Origin: Sphingopyxis sp. CCNWLW2
Lineage (GTDB): Bacteria > Pseudomonadota > Alphaproteobacteria > Sphingomonadales > Sphingomonadaceae
DNA: 64,000 nt
Assembly: GCF_037095755.1 (NCBI RefSeq)
Contig: NZ_JBAWKJ010000003.1
Span: 372,001-436,000 of the forward strand
Direction of reading: 5' to 3'
In this document: positions 46,359-56,119 of the stretch, one piece after another
Numbering within the stretch: the stretch's first letter is position 1
How the letters are laid out: each line of letters starts with the position of its first letter
Notes under the pieces: generated by a model
Database searches by the model: none
The model's input: only the letters and a program-made list of their open reading frames with translations
What the model was told of the DNA's origin: nothing
Made by a program: the position numbers and the translations under genes

Positions 46359-47495
46359 ATGACCGACACGGAATTTACGGGCGACGAAGCGGGACTTGAG
46401 ACCGCGACGCTGCCGCTCGACGCCTGGCACCGCGCGAAGGGCGGCCGGATGGTCGAATTCGCCGGTTACTGGATGCCGATCCAATATGAAGGCATCATGG
46501 CCGAACATCTGTGGGTCCGCGAAAACGCCGGCCTGTTCGACGTCAGCCATATGGGCCAGCTGGCCTTGTCGGGCGACAATGTCGCCGAAGCGCTCGAAAT
46601 GCTCGTTCCCGGCGACATCGCGGGGCTGAAGCCCGGCCGGATGCGCTATTCGCTCTTGCTGGACGAAGACGGCGGCATCCTCGACGATCTGATGATCACC
46701 AACGAAGGCGACCAGTTCGGCATCGTCGTCAACGGCGCGGTGAAGTGGGAAGATATCGGCCACCTGCGCGAAAATCTTCCCGACGATATCACGCTCAACC
46801 ACAACGAAGATTATGGCCTCCTCGCGCTGCAGGGGCCGAAAGCGGTCGACGCGCTCGCGCGGCTGGTGCCCGAGGCTGCCAGCCTCGTCTTCATGCAGGC
46901 GACCCGCGCGACTTGGGCCGGCCACGCGATCGCGCTCAGCCGCTCGGGCTACACCGGCGAGGACGGCTTCGAAATCTCGCTGCCGAACGAGGCGCTGACC
47001 GCCTTCGCCGATGCGCTCTGTGCGATGGACGAAGTGAAGCCGATCGGGCTCGGTGCGCGCGACTCGCTGCGGCTCGAAGCAGGCCTGCCGCTTTACGGCC
47101 ACGACCTCACCCCCGCGATCGACCCCGCCGAAGCCGATCTCGGCTTCGCGGTCAGCAAGCGCCGCCGCGAAGAAGAGAATTTCCCCGGCGCGGCGCGCAT
47201 CCTCGGCCATCTCGCCGACGGCAGCCCGCGCAAGCGGGTGGGGCTGCTTGTCGACGGCAAGCTGCCAGTGCGCGAGGGCGCCAAGCTGTTCGACGGCGAG
47301 GACGAGATTGGCGTCGTGACGTCAGGCGGTTTCGCCCCCAGCGTCGGGGCGCCGATCGCGATGGGCTATGTTCCTCGCGATCATGCTGTGCCCGGCACCG
47401 CGGTCGCGGCCGAAGTGCGCGGGAAGCGCGTGCATTGCACCGTCGCGGCCATGCCCTTTGTCCCGCATAATTATGTTCGTAAAACAGGAGGTTGA
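46359..47495 (+). CDS. gcvT: Glycine cleavage system T protein (aminomethyltransferase)
   Basis: 378 residues. It transfers the methylene group from the H-protein to tetrahydrofolate and releases ammonia. LPLDAWHRAKGGRMVEFAGYWMPIQY, NAGLFDVSHMGQ, and RSGYTGEDGFEI are family motifs. ATG 46359 follows GGGAGA by 7 bases; ATG 46302 is rejected because its G-rich upstream sequence is only 1-2 bases away and is part of the riboswitch P1. First gene of the operon. Confidence 0.95.
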   Translation: MTDTEFTGDEAGLETATLPLDAWHRAKGGRMVEFAGYWMPIQYEGIMAEHLWVRENAGLFDVSHMGQLALSGDNVAEALEMLVPGDIAGLKPGRMRYSLLLDEDGGILDDLMITNEGDQFGIVVNGAVKWEDIGHLRENLPDDITLNHNEDYGLLALQGPKAVDALARLVPEAASLVFMQATRATWAGHAIALSRSGYTGEDGFEISLPNEALTAFADALCAMDEVKPIGLGARDSLRLEAGLPLYGHDLTPAIDPAEADLGFAVSKRRREEENFPGAARILGHLADGSPRKRVGLLVDGKLPVREGAKLFDGEDEIGVVTSGGFAPSVGAPIAMGYVPRDHAVPGTAVAAEVRGKRVHCTVAAMPFVPHNYVRKTGG

Positions 47496-47498
47496 GTG

Positions 47499-47870
47499 AT
47501 GCCGCGTTATTTTACCGAAGAGCATGAGTGGATCGACGTCGACGGCGACGTCGCGACGGTCGGCATCACCGACTTCGCGCAGGGCCAGCTTGGCGACATC
47601 GTGTTCGTCGAAGTCCCCGACACCGGCGCCGAACTCACCAAGGGCGGCGACGCGGCGGTGGTCGAATCGGTGAAGGCGGCAAGCGACGTCTATGCGCCGG
47701 TCGACGGCACCGTGACCGAAGGCAATGGTCAGCTCGAGGAAGATCCCGCGCTCGTCAATTCGGATGCCGAAGGCGAAGGCTGGTTCTTCCGCATGACGCT
47801 GGGCGACAAGAGCCAGCTCGAAGGGCTGATGGACGCGAAGGCGTACAAAGTCTTCTGCGACGCCCTTTGA
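47499..47870 (+). CDS. gcvH: Glycine cleavage system H protein
   Basis: 123 residues. The lipoyl lysine is Lys59 in [17 protein letters not shown]. It shuttles the aminomethyl arm between the P, T and L proteins. AGGAGG lies 7 bases before ATG 47499; the GTG at 47496 is less well spaced. It begins right after gcvT. Length is standard. Confidence 0.96.
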   Translation: MPRYFTEEHEWIDVDGDVATVGITDFAQGQLGDIVFVEVPDTGAELTKGGDAAVVESVKAASDVYAPVDGTVTEGNGQLEEDPALVNSDAEGEGWFFRMTLGDKSQLEGLMDAKAYKVFCDAL

Positions 47871-47876
47871 AGGATT

Positions 47877-47898
47877 CCCCTCCCGCTTGCGGGAGGGG
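47877..47898. repeat. Palindromic GC-rich element downstream of gcvH
   Basis: A perfect 9-bp stem (CCCCTCCCG at 47877-47885, CGGGAGGGG at 47890-47898) with a CTTG loop. This sequence type is a common dispersed intergenic palindrome in sphingomonad genomes (recall). It lies between gcvH and the next gene and could slow transcription or protect the upstream mRNA. Confidence 0.55.
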
Positions 47899-47906
47899 GA
47901 GATAAT

Positions 47907-48728
47907 GTGATCGCGACCGATCCTGCCCTTGCCAATTGCCGCCTGATGGTGGCGACGCCCATCTATGAGGGGGCGCAGGGCACCTATGTCCGTGCAGCGC
48001 TCGACCTCGCGTTGCGCGCGCAGGCGATCGGCATGGCGGTGCGGTTCGAATTCATCCTCTATCAACCGTCGATCACGCGCGCGCGCGACATGCTGACCGC
48101 GATGTTCCTCGCGAGCGACTGTACGCATCTGCTGTTCGTCGACGCCGACATCGACTTTTCGGTCGATGATGTTTTTTCGCTCATCAAGGTCATGGCGGAG
48201 CATTCCGAATGCGGCGTCCTCGGCGGGGCCTATCCGCGCCGGACGATCAACTGGCGCAATGTAGCGCGCGCGGTCGAGATGGGTCTCGCTAAGGATGACC
48301 CCGCCGACCTTGCCCGTTTTTCGGGCGATTTCGCGCTTCATTTCCTGAACGCAGACCAGAGCTTCAAGATGACCGACCTTGTCGAGCTGTCGCGTCTCGG
48401 CACCGCGATGATGCTGATCCGGCGCGAGGTGCTCGACGGCATGCGTGCGGCCTTGCCCGACCTTGTCTTTCGTCCCGACCCCGCCGAACGGCAGGCGCAT
48501 GGTGTCGGCGAACTCGAACCCGCCTTTTTCTGCCCGCTGATCGAGCCCGAAAGCCAGGCTCTGTTGTCGGACGACTATGCTTTTTGCCGCCGCGTTCGCG
48601 ATACGGGCTTTCGTATCTGGCTCGCGCCCTGGATTCGGACGACCCACGCGGGCCCGGCGATCTTTTCGGGTGCGCTCGCCGACACAGTACAGCTTTTTTC
48701 TGCAAATTCTGCCTCTTCCCCGGAGTAG
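47907..48728 (+). CDS. Glycosyltransferase-like protein inside the gcv operon
   Basis: 273 residues from GTG 47907. A GT-A-like fold is suggested by MVATPIYEGAQGTYVRA, LYQPSITRARDML, and HLLFVDADIDF with the DxD at 79-81, then LLSDDYAFCRRVRDTGFRIWLAPW, a typical acceptor-side Asp/Glu region. No membrane helix. Donor and acceptor are unknown. It sits between gcvH and gcvPA in the same direction, 36 bases after gcvH and 3 bases before gcvPA, so it should be co-transcribed and glycine-responsive, which is unexpected for a glycosyltransferase. Confidence 0.7.
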   Translation: MIATDPALANCRLMVATPIYEGAQGTYVRAALDLALRAQAIGMAVRFEFILYQPSITRARDMLTAMFLASDCTHLLFVDADIDFSVDDVFSLIKVMAEHSECGVLGGAYPRRTINWRNVARAVEMGLAKDDPADLARFSGDFALHFLNADQSFKMTDLVELSRLGTAMMLIRREVLDGMRAALPDLVFRPDPAERQAHGVGELEPAFFCPLIEPESQALLSDDYAFCRRVRDTGFRIWLAPWIRTTHAGPAIFSGALADTVQLFSANSASSPE

Positions 48729-48731
48729 TTC

Positions 48732-50090
48732 ATGCGTTATCTGCCTTTGACCAATGACGACCGCGCGGCGATGCTCGCGACGATCGGTGCCGCCACGATC
48801 GACGACCTGTTCGTCGACGTCCCCGCCGAGGCACGCCTCGATGGCCCGATCGCCGGCTTGCCGAACCATGCGAGCGAACTCGCGGTCGAGCGCCATATGG
48901 GCGCACTCGCGCGCCGCAGCCGCGCCGCGGGCGAGGGGCCTTTCTTCCTTGGCGCCGGCGCCTATCGCCACCATGTGCCGGCGAGCGTCGATCATCTAAT
49001 CCAGCGCGGCGAGTTCCTGACGGCCTACACGCCGTACCAGCCCGAAATCGCGCAGGGCACGCTGCAGATGCTGTTCGAATTCCAGTCGCAGGTTGCGCGG
49101 CTGCTTGGCACAGACGTTGCCAATGCGTCGATGTACGACGGCTCGACCGCGTGCTGGGAAGCGATCGTCATGGCACGGCGCATCACCAAGCGGGCGAAGG
49201 CTTTGCTTTCGACCGGCCTCCACCCGCACTACCGCAGCGTCGCACGCACGATGGCGAAATATACCGGCGATGTGCTGGTCGACGGCGATCCGAGCCTCGA
49301 AGCCGGCACCGACTGGGCCGCGCTCGCGGACAGCATCGACAAGGACACGAGCTGCGTCGTCGTCCAGTACCCCGACATTCTCGGCCGTATCGACGACATG
49401 ACCGCGCTCGCTGAGGCCTGCCAGGCCGCCGGCGCGCTGTTGATTGCGGTGGTGACCGAACCCGTTGCGCTCGGCCTGATCAAATCGCCCGGCGAGATGG
49501 GCGCCGATATCGTCGTGGGCGAGGGGCAGTCGCTCGGCGTCGGGCTCCAGTTCGGTGGGCCCTACGTTGGCCTCTTCGCGTGCAAGACCAAATATGTGCG
49601 CCAGATGCCGGGACGCCTCTGCGGCGAAACCGTCGATGCGAACGGCAAGCGCGGCTTCGTGCTGACGCTGTCGACACGCGAGCAGCATATTCGCCGCGAG
49701 AAGGCCACGAGCAATATCTGCACTAATTCAGGACTTTGTGCGCTGGCATTCAGCATCCATATGACTTTGCTCGGCGAAGCGGGCCTTCGCCAGCTCGCCG
49801 CGATCAACCATGGCCGCGCGAAAGCGGCCGCCGCTGAACTCGCGAAAGTGCCCGGCGTGTCGGTGCTGAACAACAGCTTCTTCAACGAGTTCACACTGCT
49901 GCTGCCGACCGCGGCGCGCCCCGTGATCCACAAGCTCGCTGAAAAGGACATATTGGGCGGCGTCTCGCTCGGCCGTCTCTATCCCGACAACGCCGGCCTC
50001 GAAAATGGCCTCGTCGTCGCCGTGACCGAAACCGTGACCGAGGCGGATATTTCCGCCTTCGCCGCGGCCCTGAAGGAGGTGCTGGCATGA
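48732..50090 (+). CDS. gcvPA: Glycine dehydrogenase (decarboxylating) subunit 1
   Basis: 452 residues, the N-terminal half of the P-protein in two-subunit systems. [37 protein letters not shown], and [14 protein letters not shown] are typical. GGAG precedes ATG 48732. It forms the alpha2beta2 glycine decarboxylase with GcvPB, whose start overlaps its stop (ATGA). Confidence 0.96.
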   Translation: MRYLPLTNDDRAAMLATIGAATIDDLFVDVPAEARLDGPIAGLPNHASELAVERHMGALARRSRAAGEGPFFLGAGAYRHHVPASVDHLIQRGEFLTAYTPYQPEIAQGTLQMLFEFQSQVARLLGTDVANASMYDGSTACWEAIVMARRITKRAKALLSTGLHPHYRSVARTMAKYTGDVLVDGDPSLEAGTDWAALADSIDKDTSCVVVQYPDILGRIDDMTALAEACQAAGALLIAVVTEPVALGLIKSPGEMGADIVVGEGQSLGVGLQFGGPYVGLFACKTKYVRQMPGRLCGETVDANGKRGFVLTLSTREQHIRREKATSNICTNSGLCALAFSIHMTLLGEAGLRQLAAINHGRAKAAAAELAKVPGVSVLNNSFFNEFTLLLPTAARPVIHKLAEKDILGGVSLGRLYPDNAGLENGLVVAVTETVTEADISAFAAALKEVLA

Positions 50091-51631
50091 CCGCGCTCAA
50101 CCGCGCCGGCTGGCGCCCCGAAATGAACGTCGCCGGCGGTGCCGACGATAGCACGACCTTCACCGGCAACCGCGCGCTGATGCTCGAGGAAGCGCTGATC
50201 TTCGAGATCGGCGGTAGCGAGACGACCGGCGTCGACTTCGATGAAACCGCACCTGTCACCGACCTCGGCGCGCTCGCGCGCACCGCGCCGATCGGCTTGC
50301 CGGGGCTCAGCGAATCCGAAACGGTGCGCCATTATACCCGCCTGTCGCGGCAGAATTACGCGATCGACCTCGGGCTGTTCCCGCTTGGCAGCTGCACGAT
50401 GAAGCACAACCCGCGCCTCAACGAAAAGGTCGCGCGGATGCCCGGCTTCGCCGACGTCCACCCGCTCCAGCCGCAGGAGACGGTGCAGGGCGCCTATGCG
50501 GTGATCCACGAGCTCGCCGAATGGCTGATCACGCTCACCGGCATGCACAGCGTCGCGATGTCGCCCAAGGCGGGCGCGCATGGCGAGCTGTGCGGCATCC
50601 TCTGCATCAAGGCGGCGCTCGAAGCGCGCGGCGAGGACCGCCGCGTGATCCTCGTCCCCGAAAGCGCGCACGGCACCAACCCCGCGACCGCGGCCTTCGC
50701 GGGCTTCACAGTCGAGGATATCCCGGCAACCGAGGCGGGCCGCGTCAACCTCGAAGCCTTGAAGGCGCGCCTCGGCCCCGACGTCGCGGGCGTGATGATC
50801 ACCAACCCCAACACCTGCGGCCTGTTCGAGCGCGAGATGAAGGCGATTTCGGACGCGGTCCATGCGGCGGGCGGCTATGTCTATTGCGACGGCGCGAACT
50901 TCAACGCCATCGTTGGCCGCGTGCGCCCCGGCGATCTCGGCGTCGATGCGATGCACATCAACCTGCACAAGACCTTCTCGACCCCGCATGGCGGCGGCGG
51001 TCCGGGTTCGGGTCCGGTCGTGCTGTCGGCAGCGCTCGCGCCCTTCGCGCCGCTGCCCTTCGTCACGAAGCAGGGCGATGACTTCCGCCTGATCGAAGAG
51101 GAGAATGCGGGCGAGGATCATCCGCAGACCTTCGGCCGCATGACCGCTTTTCACGGCCAGATGGGCATGTTCACGCGCGCGCTGACCTATATCCTGAGCC
51201 ACGGCGCCGACGGGCTGAAGCAGGTCGCCGAGGATGCGGTGCTCAACGCCAATTATGTGCTGCGCAGCCTCGACGGCGTGCTCGACGCGCCGTTCGCGGC
51301 GTCGGGCCCGTGCATGCACGAGGCGCTGTTCAGCGACAAGGGCCTCGCCGAAGGCTTCTCGACGCTCGACATTGCCAAGGGGCTGATCGACGAGGGTTAT
51401 CACCCGATGACGGTCTATTTCCCGCTCGTCGTCCATGGCGCGATGCTCGTCGAGCCGACCGAGACCGAGAGCAAGGCCGCGCTCGACCAGTTCATCGGGG
51501 CGCTGCGCAGCATCGCGATGCGTGCGAAGAACGGCGACCCGGCGCTCAAGACCGCGCCGCATTTCGCCCCCCGCGCGCGCCTCGACGAGACGCTCGCGGC
51601 GCGGAAGCCCATACTCGCCTGGGAGGGCTGA
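50087..51631 (+). CDS. gcvPB: Glycine dehydrogenase (decarboxylating) subunit 2
   Basis: 514 residues, the PLP subunit. The cofactor lysine is Lys295 in [20 protein letters not shown]. It decarboxylates glycine and loads the aminomethyl group on Gcv[21 protein letters not shown] is a family hallmark. Last enzyme of the operon; the dihydrolipoamide dehydrogenase is not in the window. Overlaps the following small gene by 1 base. Confidence 0.96.
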   Translation: MTALNRAGWRPEMNVAGGADDSTTFTGNRALMLEEALIFEIGGSETTGVDFDETAPVTDLGALARTAPIGLPGLSESETVRHYTRLSRQNYAIDLGLFPLGSCTMKHNPRLNEKVARMPGFADVHPLQPQETVQGAYAVIHELAEWLITLTGMHSVAMSPKAGAHGELCGILCIKAALEARGEDRRVILVPESAHGTNPATAAFAGFTVEDIPATEAGRVNLEALKARLGPDVAGVMITNPNTCGLFEREMKAISDAVHAAGGYVYCDGANFNAIVGRVRPGDLGVDAMHINLHKTFSTPHGGGGPGSGPVVLSAALAPFAPLPFVTKQGDDFRLIEEENAGEDHPQTFGRMTAFHGQMGMFTRALTYILSHGADGLKQVAEDAVLNANYVLRSLDGVLDAPFAASGPCMHEALFSDKGLAEGFSTLDIAKGLIDEGYHPMTVYFPLVVHGAMLVEPTETESKAALDQFIGALRSIAMRAKNGDPALKTAPHFAPRARLDETLAARKPILAWEG

Positions 51632-51978
51632 TGACCGAACCCGCGTCCGGCCCCGAACGCCCCGAAACGCGCTCCGGCGCGGGGTGTTTGGCGGCCGCCG
51701 CGCTGTTCGCCATCGTCGCGATCCTCGGCTGGCTGATCGCGATCACCGCCTATGGTCTCGTCGTCGAGCAATGGGAGATGATCGAGGTCCGCCGCGAGTT
51801 CAGCTATGACTGGGCCTTTGTCTATGCGCCGCTGTTTGCGATCGGGCTGTGCGCGGCGGCGGCGTTCGCGGCGTCGCGGCGCGCTTCGGCGGCGCGAATG
51901 ACCTTGCTGATCGTCGTTACGGGGGCCATTGCGCTGCTCGGCGGCGTCGTCCTGTTTGGGCTCGGCGGGCTGATCTGA
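51631..51978 (+). CDS. Small membrane protein, unknown function
   Basis: 115 residues with three membrane helices (about 18-40, 62-80, 88-110). No family recognised. It starts at ATG 51631 in the gcvPB stop (TGATG), so it is coupled to the gcv operon, although nothing in it points to glycine metabolism. Confidence 0.7.
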   Translation: MTEPASGPERPETRSGAGCLAAAALFAIVAILGWLIAITAYGLVVEQWEMIEVRREFSYDWAFVYAPLFAIGLCAAAAFAASRRASAARMTLLIVVTGAIALLGGVVLFGLGGLI

Positions 51979-51996
51979 ACAGGTGAGGGGCAAGAC

Positions 51997-52443
51997 ATGA
52001 GCTGGGACACGATTTTTCTGCTGGTGAATTACTGGGCGTTCGCGAGCTGGATCGCGCTCGTTTTTCTACCGCGCGGCCCGAAAATCCTTGCAGCAATTCT
52101 CTATGTCGGCGTGTTCCTCCTCTGCCTTGCCTATACGGTGATGATCGTGGGCTACCTGACCGGCAGCATCGATCCCGGCGGGCCAAGCAGTAACGATTTC
52201 ACGACATTGTCCGGGGTGATGAAGCTGTTCGACAGCCCGGGCGGCGCGACGCTGGGGTGGACACACTATCTGGCCTTTGACCTGTTCACCGGCATGTGGA
52301 TCGCGCGCGACGCCGACCAGAAGGGGTTCAGCCGCATCGTGCAATTCCCCTTCCTGTTCCTGACGCTGATGGTCGGTCCGGTCGGGCTGTTCGCTTGGCT
52401 GATCGTCCGCGAACGCCGCGCGCGGGCGCAGGCGAAAAAGTGA
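51997..52443 (+). CDS. ABA4-like family membrane protein
   Basis: 148 residues with four membrane helices. GWTHYLAFDLFTGMWIARDA and RIVQFPFLFLTLMVGPVGLFAWL are the signature of the ABA4-like (DUF4281) family. In plants ABA4 is needed for neoxanthin formation; the bacterial role is unknown, though carotenoid-making sphingomonads make a pigment link conceivable. GGTGAGGGG precedes ATG 51997. Overlaps the next gene by 4 bases. Confidence 0.85.
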   Translation: MSWDTIFLLVNYWAFASWIALVFLPRGPKILAAILYVGVFLLCLAYTVMIVGYLTGSIDPGGPSSNDFTTLSGVMKLFDSPGGATLGWTHYLAFDLFTGMWIARDADQKGFSRIVQFPFLFLTLMVGPVGLFAWLIVRERRARAQAKK

Positions 52444-53075
52444 CGTCGCAGCCCTGGATGCCGGGCGATGGCGCGCTAGGCGACAAGCGCCATGCTCCCG
52501 CGACGCTACGCAATCGTGACGCTATCGTTGCGGTGCTCGCCGATTGGTTGCCCGCGACGGGAACGGTGCTGGAAGTCGCGAGCGGGTCGGGCGAGCACGC
52601 CGTCCACTTCGCCGCCGCCTTCTCGCAGCTCGACTGGCAGCCGAGCGACCCGGATCCCGCCGGGCTGGGCTCGATAGCGGCGTACCGTGCCGACGCCGGT
52701 CTCGCGAATATCGCGCCGCCGGTCGCGCTCGATGCGGCCGCCGCCTATTGGCCCGTCGACCGCGCCGATGCGATTCTCTGCATCAACATGGTCCATATCA
52801 GCCCGTGGGACGCCACGCTGGGCCTGTTCGCGGGCGCGGCGCGGCTGCTCGCCCCCGGCGCGCCGCTGGTCCTCTACGGCCCTTATATCGAACCCGATGT
52901 TCAGACGGCGACAAGCAATCTCGCCTTCGATGACAGCCTGCGCAGCCGCAATCCCGCATGGGGCCTGCGCGATACCGATGCCGTCAAAGCCGCCGCCGCC
53001 GATGCCGGTTTCGCCTTCGCCGAGCGCCGCGCGATGCCCGCGAACAATCTGATGCTGCTGTTCCGCCGCACCTGA
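52440..53075 (+). CDS. DUF938 SAM-dependent methyltransferase-like protein
   Basis: 211 residues from GTG 52440 (GTGA overlap with the ABA4-like gene). KRHAPATLRNRDAIVAVL, VLEVASGSGEHAVHFA (SAM loop), NMVHISPWDATLGLF and GPYIEPDVQTATSNLAFDDSLRSRNP are characteristic of the DUF938 family. The substrate is not known. Translational coupling ties it to the ABA4-like gene. Confidence 0.85.
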   Translation: MTSQPWMPGDGALGDKRHAPATLRNRDAIVAVLADWLPATGTVLEVASGSGEHAVHFAAAFSQLDWQPSDPDPAGLGSIAAYRADAGLANIAPPVALDAAAAYWPVDRADAILCINMVHISPWDATLGLFAGAARLLAPGAPLVLYGPYIEPDVQTATSNLAFDDSLRSRNPAWGLRDTDAVKAAAADAGFAFAERRAMPANNLMLLFRRT

Positions 53076-53176
53076 CGGACCTGACAGGATTGGCGATCGG
53101 CGCTTTACCTCGCGGGTACAGTCGCTAGCCTTTCCTCGATTGCGCGCAAAAGACGCGATTCGAGGAGAGAGAGCCG

Positions 53177-54736
53177 ATGGGCCGCGACGTTTCGGAGCTG
53201 TTTACGTTCGACGAATTCCTGACCCATTGGGCCAGCGAGCGCCCCGACCGGGTGGCGCTGCGCGAAGAGGATCGCGTCTATAGCTACGCCGAACTCGACG
53301 ATCGCACCGCGCGCGCAGCATCGGCTTTGATCGCGGCGGGGCTGAAGAAGGGCGACCGCATCGCGTGGATCGGCAAGAACAGCGACCTCTATTTCACGCT
53401 CTTCTACGGCGCAGCGCGCGCGGGCATTGTGATGGCGCCGATCGGCTGGCGCCTGTCGCCAACCGAATGGGCGTTCATCGTCAATGACACGCAGGCGAAG
53501 ATCGTGTTCGCGGGGCCGGGGTTCGACGGGCTAGCCGAACAACTCGCGGGCAAGTTGCAGAACGACCCCGCGATTGTCGGCGCCGCCGATGCATGGGCGA
53601 TGATCGACGCGGCCGAGCGCGTACCCTTTGACCCATCGGGCGCCAACGACGCGGTGCTCCAGCTCTACACCTCGGGCACCACCGGCAATCCCAAGGGCGC
53701 GGTGCTGTCGAACCAAAACCTCTTCGCGCTGCGCAAACATTCGAGCACGCTCGACCTCCCCTATACCAAATGGGAGGATGACGAGGCGGTGCTGGTCGCG
53801 ATGCCGTGCGCGCATATCGGCGGCACGGGGCTCGGCATCATGGCGCTCGCATCGGGGCTCCCCGGCATCATCCTTGCCGAATTCAACCCCGACGGGGTGT
53901 TCGACGCGGTCGAGCAGCATGGCGTGACGCGCTTCTTCATCGTCCCCGCGGCGCTGCAGATGCTGCTCATGCACCCGCGCTGCGCCAGCGTCGATTACAG
54001 CCGCCTAAAATATATCCTCTATGGCGCCGCACCGATCCCGCTCGATCTGCTCCGCCAGTGCATCAAGATGTTCGGCGCCCAGTTCATCCAGGCCTATGGC
54101 ATGACCGAGACGACCGGCACGATCTCGATGCTACCGCCCGAGGACCATGACCCCGAAGGCAATGCGCGCATGCGTTCGGCGGGCAAGGCGCTTCCCGGGG
54201 TCGAAATCGTCATCCTCGGGCCTGACGGCCAATCGGTCCCGCTGGGCGAGGTGGGCGAGGTCGTCACGCGCTCGTCGAACAATATGCTCGGATATTGGAA
54301 CCTGCCCGAAGCGACGTCGAAGACGATGACCGACGACGGCTGGATCCGTACCGGCGACGCGGGCTACCTCGACGCGGACGGTTATCTCTTCATCCACGAC
54401 CGGATGAAGGACATGATCATCACCGGCGGCGAGAATGTCTATCCGGCCGAGGTCGAAAGCGCAATTTTCGGTCATCCCGCGGTGCAGGAGGTCGCGGTGA
54501 TCGGCATTCCCGACGCAAAATGGGGGGAGACGGTGAAGGCCGTCGTCGTCGCCAAGCCCGGCGCCACGGCCGACGAAGCCGACATCATCGCCTGGGCGCG
54601 CGAGCGCATCGCGGCGTTCAAATGCCCGCGCAGCATCGACGTGATCGACGCATTGCCGCGCAATGCGAGCGGCAAGATTCTGCGCAAGGACCTGCGTGCG
54701 CCCTATTGGGAAGGCTATGCGCGGATGGTGAATTGA
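53177..54736 (+). CDS. Acyl-CoA ligase (AMP-binding, fatty acid or related acid)
   Basis: 519 residues of the adenylate-forming superfamily. P-loop LYTSGTTGNPKGAVLS, MPCAHIGGTG, YGMTETTG, TGDAGYLDADGYLFIHDRMKDMIITGGENVYPAEVE and the catalytic Lys in NASGKILRKDLR. It activates a carboxylic acid to acyl-AMP and then acyl-CoA in the cytosol; chain-length preference cannot be read. GGAGAGAG lies before ATG 53177. It stands alone, with a 101-base gap upstream that should hold its promoter. Confidence 0.9.
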   Translation: MGRDVSELFTFDEFLTHWASERPDRVALREEDRVYSYAELDDRTARAASALIAAGLKKGDRIAWIGKNSDLYFTLFYGAARAGIVMAPIGWRLSPTEWAFIVNDTQAKIVFAGPGFDGLAEQLAGKLQNDPAIVGAADAWAMIDAAERVPFDPSGANDAVLQLYTSGTTGNPKGAVLSNQNLFALRKHSSTLDLPYTKWEDDEAVLVAMPCAHIGGTGLGIMALASGLPGIILAEFNPDGVFDAVEQHGVTRFFIVPAALQMLLMHPRCASVDYSRLKYILYGAAPIPLDLLRQCIKMFGAQFIQAYGMTETTGTISMLPPEDHDPEGNARMRSAGKALPGVEIVILGPDGQSVPLGEVGEVVTRSSNNMLGYWNLPEATSKTMTDDGWIRTGDAGYLDADGYLFIHDRMKDMIITGGENVYPAEVESAIFGHPAVQEVAVIGIPDAKWGETVKAVVVAKPGATADEADIIAWARERIAAFKCPRSIDVIDALPRNASGKILRKDLRAPYWEGYARMVN

Positions 54737-54811
54737 ACGATTGACGTTTCTTTTGCGTCATCTGCTGCCGGTAACAACAGGTTCATTTATCCTGTGTTCT
54801 AGCGCGTGCCG

Positions 54812-55165
54812 ATGGAAAGCCTCATCGAATTCTACCGTCCGCTGAGCTCCGCGCTCGGTATAAGTACGGGTGCATCGGACAGCTTGCTGCATGTGCACGG
54901 CGGCATGGTCGTTCTGTTTCTCGCCCGGATCGTGACCCGGCGTTCGCTTGCAACATGGACGCCGTTTCTGTTCGTCCTGGCTGCGGCCCTTGCGAAGGAG
55001 GTTGCCGACCGCATCGCGCACGGCGCGTTGCGGATGCCGGACAGTGCGCTCGACGTCCTCAATACGATATTCTGGCCCTTCGTCCTGATGGTCGGGCTCC
55101 GGTGGCGCCGTGCGCATCCAGACAAGCCTCGGGGTGGATCCCGATTGGAACGCGATGGCAGCTAA
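54812..55165 (+). CDS. Small membrane protein, unknown function
   Basis: 117 residues with two or three membrane helices (GGMVVLFLARIVTRR, TPFLFVLAAALAKEVADR, LDVLNTIFWPFVLMVGL). The ADRIAHG...DSALDVLNTIFWP arrangement recalls VanZ/DUF2238-like small membrane proteins but I would not assign a family. GTG 54806 is an alternative start. It is 75 bases after the acyl-CoA ligase. Confidence 0.65.
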   Translation: MESLIEFYRPLSSALGISTGASDSLLHVHGGMVVLFLARIVTRRSLATWTPFLFVLAAALAKEVADRIAHGALRMPDSALDVLNTIFWPFVLMVGLRWRRAHPDKPRGGSRLERDGS

Positions 55166-55189
55166 CGATTGATTGCGGACATTTTTCAT

Positions 55190-55262
55190 CGTCACTCCGG
55201 ACTTGATCTGGGGTCCAGGCAACCGAAGTGGTCGTGGATGCCGGATCACGTCCGGCATGACG
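55190..55262. repeat. Dispersed palindromic (REP-like) repeat
   Basis: The stretch begins CGTCACTCCGGACTTGATC and ends CCGGCATGACG, with an inner hairpin GCCGGA-TCACG-TCCGGC (55240-55256). This composition (CGTCA...CCGGACTTGATC...CCGGCATGACG) is the common intergenic mobile palindrome of sphingomonads and relatives (recall). Only one copy is in the window. Confidence 0.6.
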
Positions 55263-55462
55263 AAGGTGGAAAATCGTTGTCCGCTTCCCACCCCTGAGTT
55301 GATTTGGTTGCAGGTTTGGATTGCCAACCGCGGCCGTGAGAATGTGAAAGCCAACCTCTCCCGCGCACCATAAATTGGCCCCACATTCGGCCTTTCACGC
55401 GACCTACACCCCGAAAGGCCGATGCGTTTTCTCCGTTGGCGTTGCCATGCACGGGGGGCACG
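55263..55462. other. Intergenic remainder without a gene
   Basis: About 200 bases between the palindromic repeat and the GST terminator. The short open frames here have no ribosome site and no recognisable residues; nothing further is visible. Together with the repeat and the terminator it makes up the 330-base gap between convergent genes. Confidence 0.5.
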
Positions 55463-55490
55463 AAGGGCTTCACCTGATGGTGGAGCCCTT
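55463..55490. terminator. Terminator of the GST operon (possibly bidirectional)
   Basis: AAGGGCTTCACC (55463-55474) pairs with GGTGGAGCCCTT (55479-55490) with one G-T wobble and a TGAT loop. It lies 6 bases after the GST stop on the minus strand, and on the plus strand is followed by TTCC. Confidence 0.65.
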
Positions 55491-55495
55491 TTCCG

Positions 55496-56119
55496 TCAGG
55501 CGGCGGCTTTCTGCCGCGCGCGAGCGCGCCGGAAGCCGTCGCGCGCCATGCAGCGGTCCAGCCACGCCTTTGTCGCATCGCCCAGGACATCGTCGGCGCC
55601 CAAAGTCGTCGCAAGGAAGGCGGCGTAGCCGATCACGATATCGGCGATCGTGAAGCGCCCCGCGACCAGCCACTCGCGCCCGTCGCTCAGCGCCGCCTCG
55701 ATGCTCTTTGCACGGCCGCCGAAGAAAGCTTTGTAATCCTCGACCGCTTGGGCCAGTCGACGCTCCTCGGGTTCGACGCGCGTGTAGCGGATCATAATCG
55801 CGAGCGGGAAGGTCAGCGTCGCGTCGCTGCGGTGGAGCCAGTTGCGCCACGCCCAATAATCCGCCTCATCGCGGCGCACTTCGAGCGGCGTCCCTTCGGC
55901 GATCCGCTCGCAGATCGCCGCCGATTCGGTCATCAACTGCCCGTCCTCGACCCAGCCTGGGATCGTCATCAGCGGATTGACCGCGCGATAATCGGGCTCG
56001 AACGCGCGCGGCGGGAATTTGAGCAGCTTGAGGTCGACGTCGATCCCGGCTTCCTCGACCGCCCACAGGCAGCGCAAAGAGCGGGCGTCGGGGCAGTGAT
56101 ACAAGATCGGACGCGTCAT
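55496..56119 (-). CDS. Glutathione S-transferase family protein
   Basis: 207 residues. An N-terminal thioredoxin-like domain (ILYHCPDARSLRCLWAVEEAG, then NPLMTIPGWVEDGQLMTESAAICERIAE with the glutathione-binding ES pair) and a helical C-terminal domain with RFTIADIVIGYAAF (N-capping box). It uses Ser or Tyr chemistry of uncertain type. Start ATG 56119 overlaps the stop of the EamA gene (ATGA), so the two are an operon. Confidence 0.88.
   Translation of the reverse strand: MTRPILYHCPDARSLRCLWAVEEAGIDVDLKLLKFPPRAFEPDYRAVNPLMTIPGWVEDGQLMTESAAICERIAEGTPLEVRRDEADYWAWRNWLHRSDATLTFPLAIMIRYTRVEPEERRLAQAVEDYKAFFGGRAKSIEAALSDGREWLVAGRFTIADIVIGYAAFLATTLGADDVLGDATKAWLDRCMARDGFRRARARQKAAA

Noticed and set aside
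54742..54760. TGACG/CGTCA hairpin after the acyl-CoA ligase as a terminator
   Set aside because: Only five base pairs and no T-run after it.
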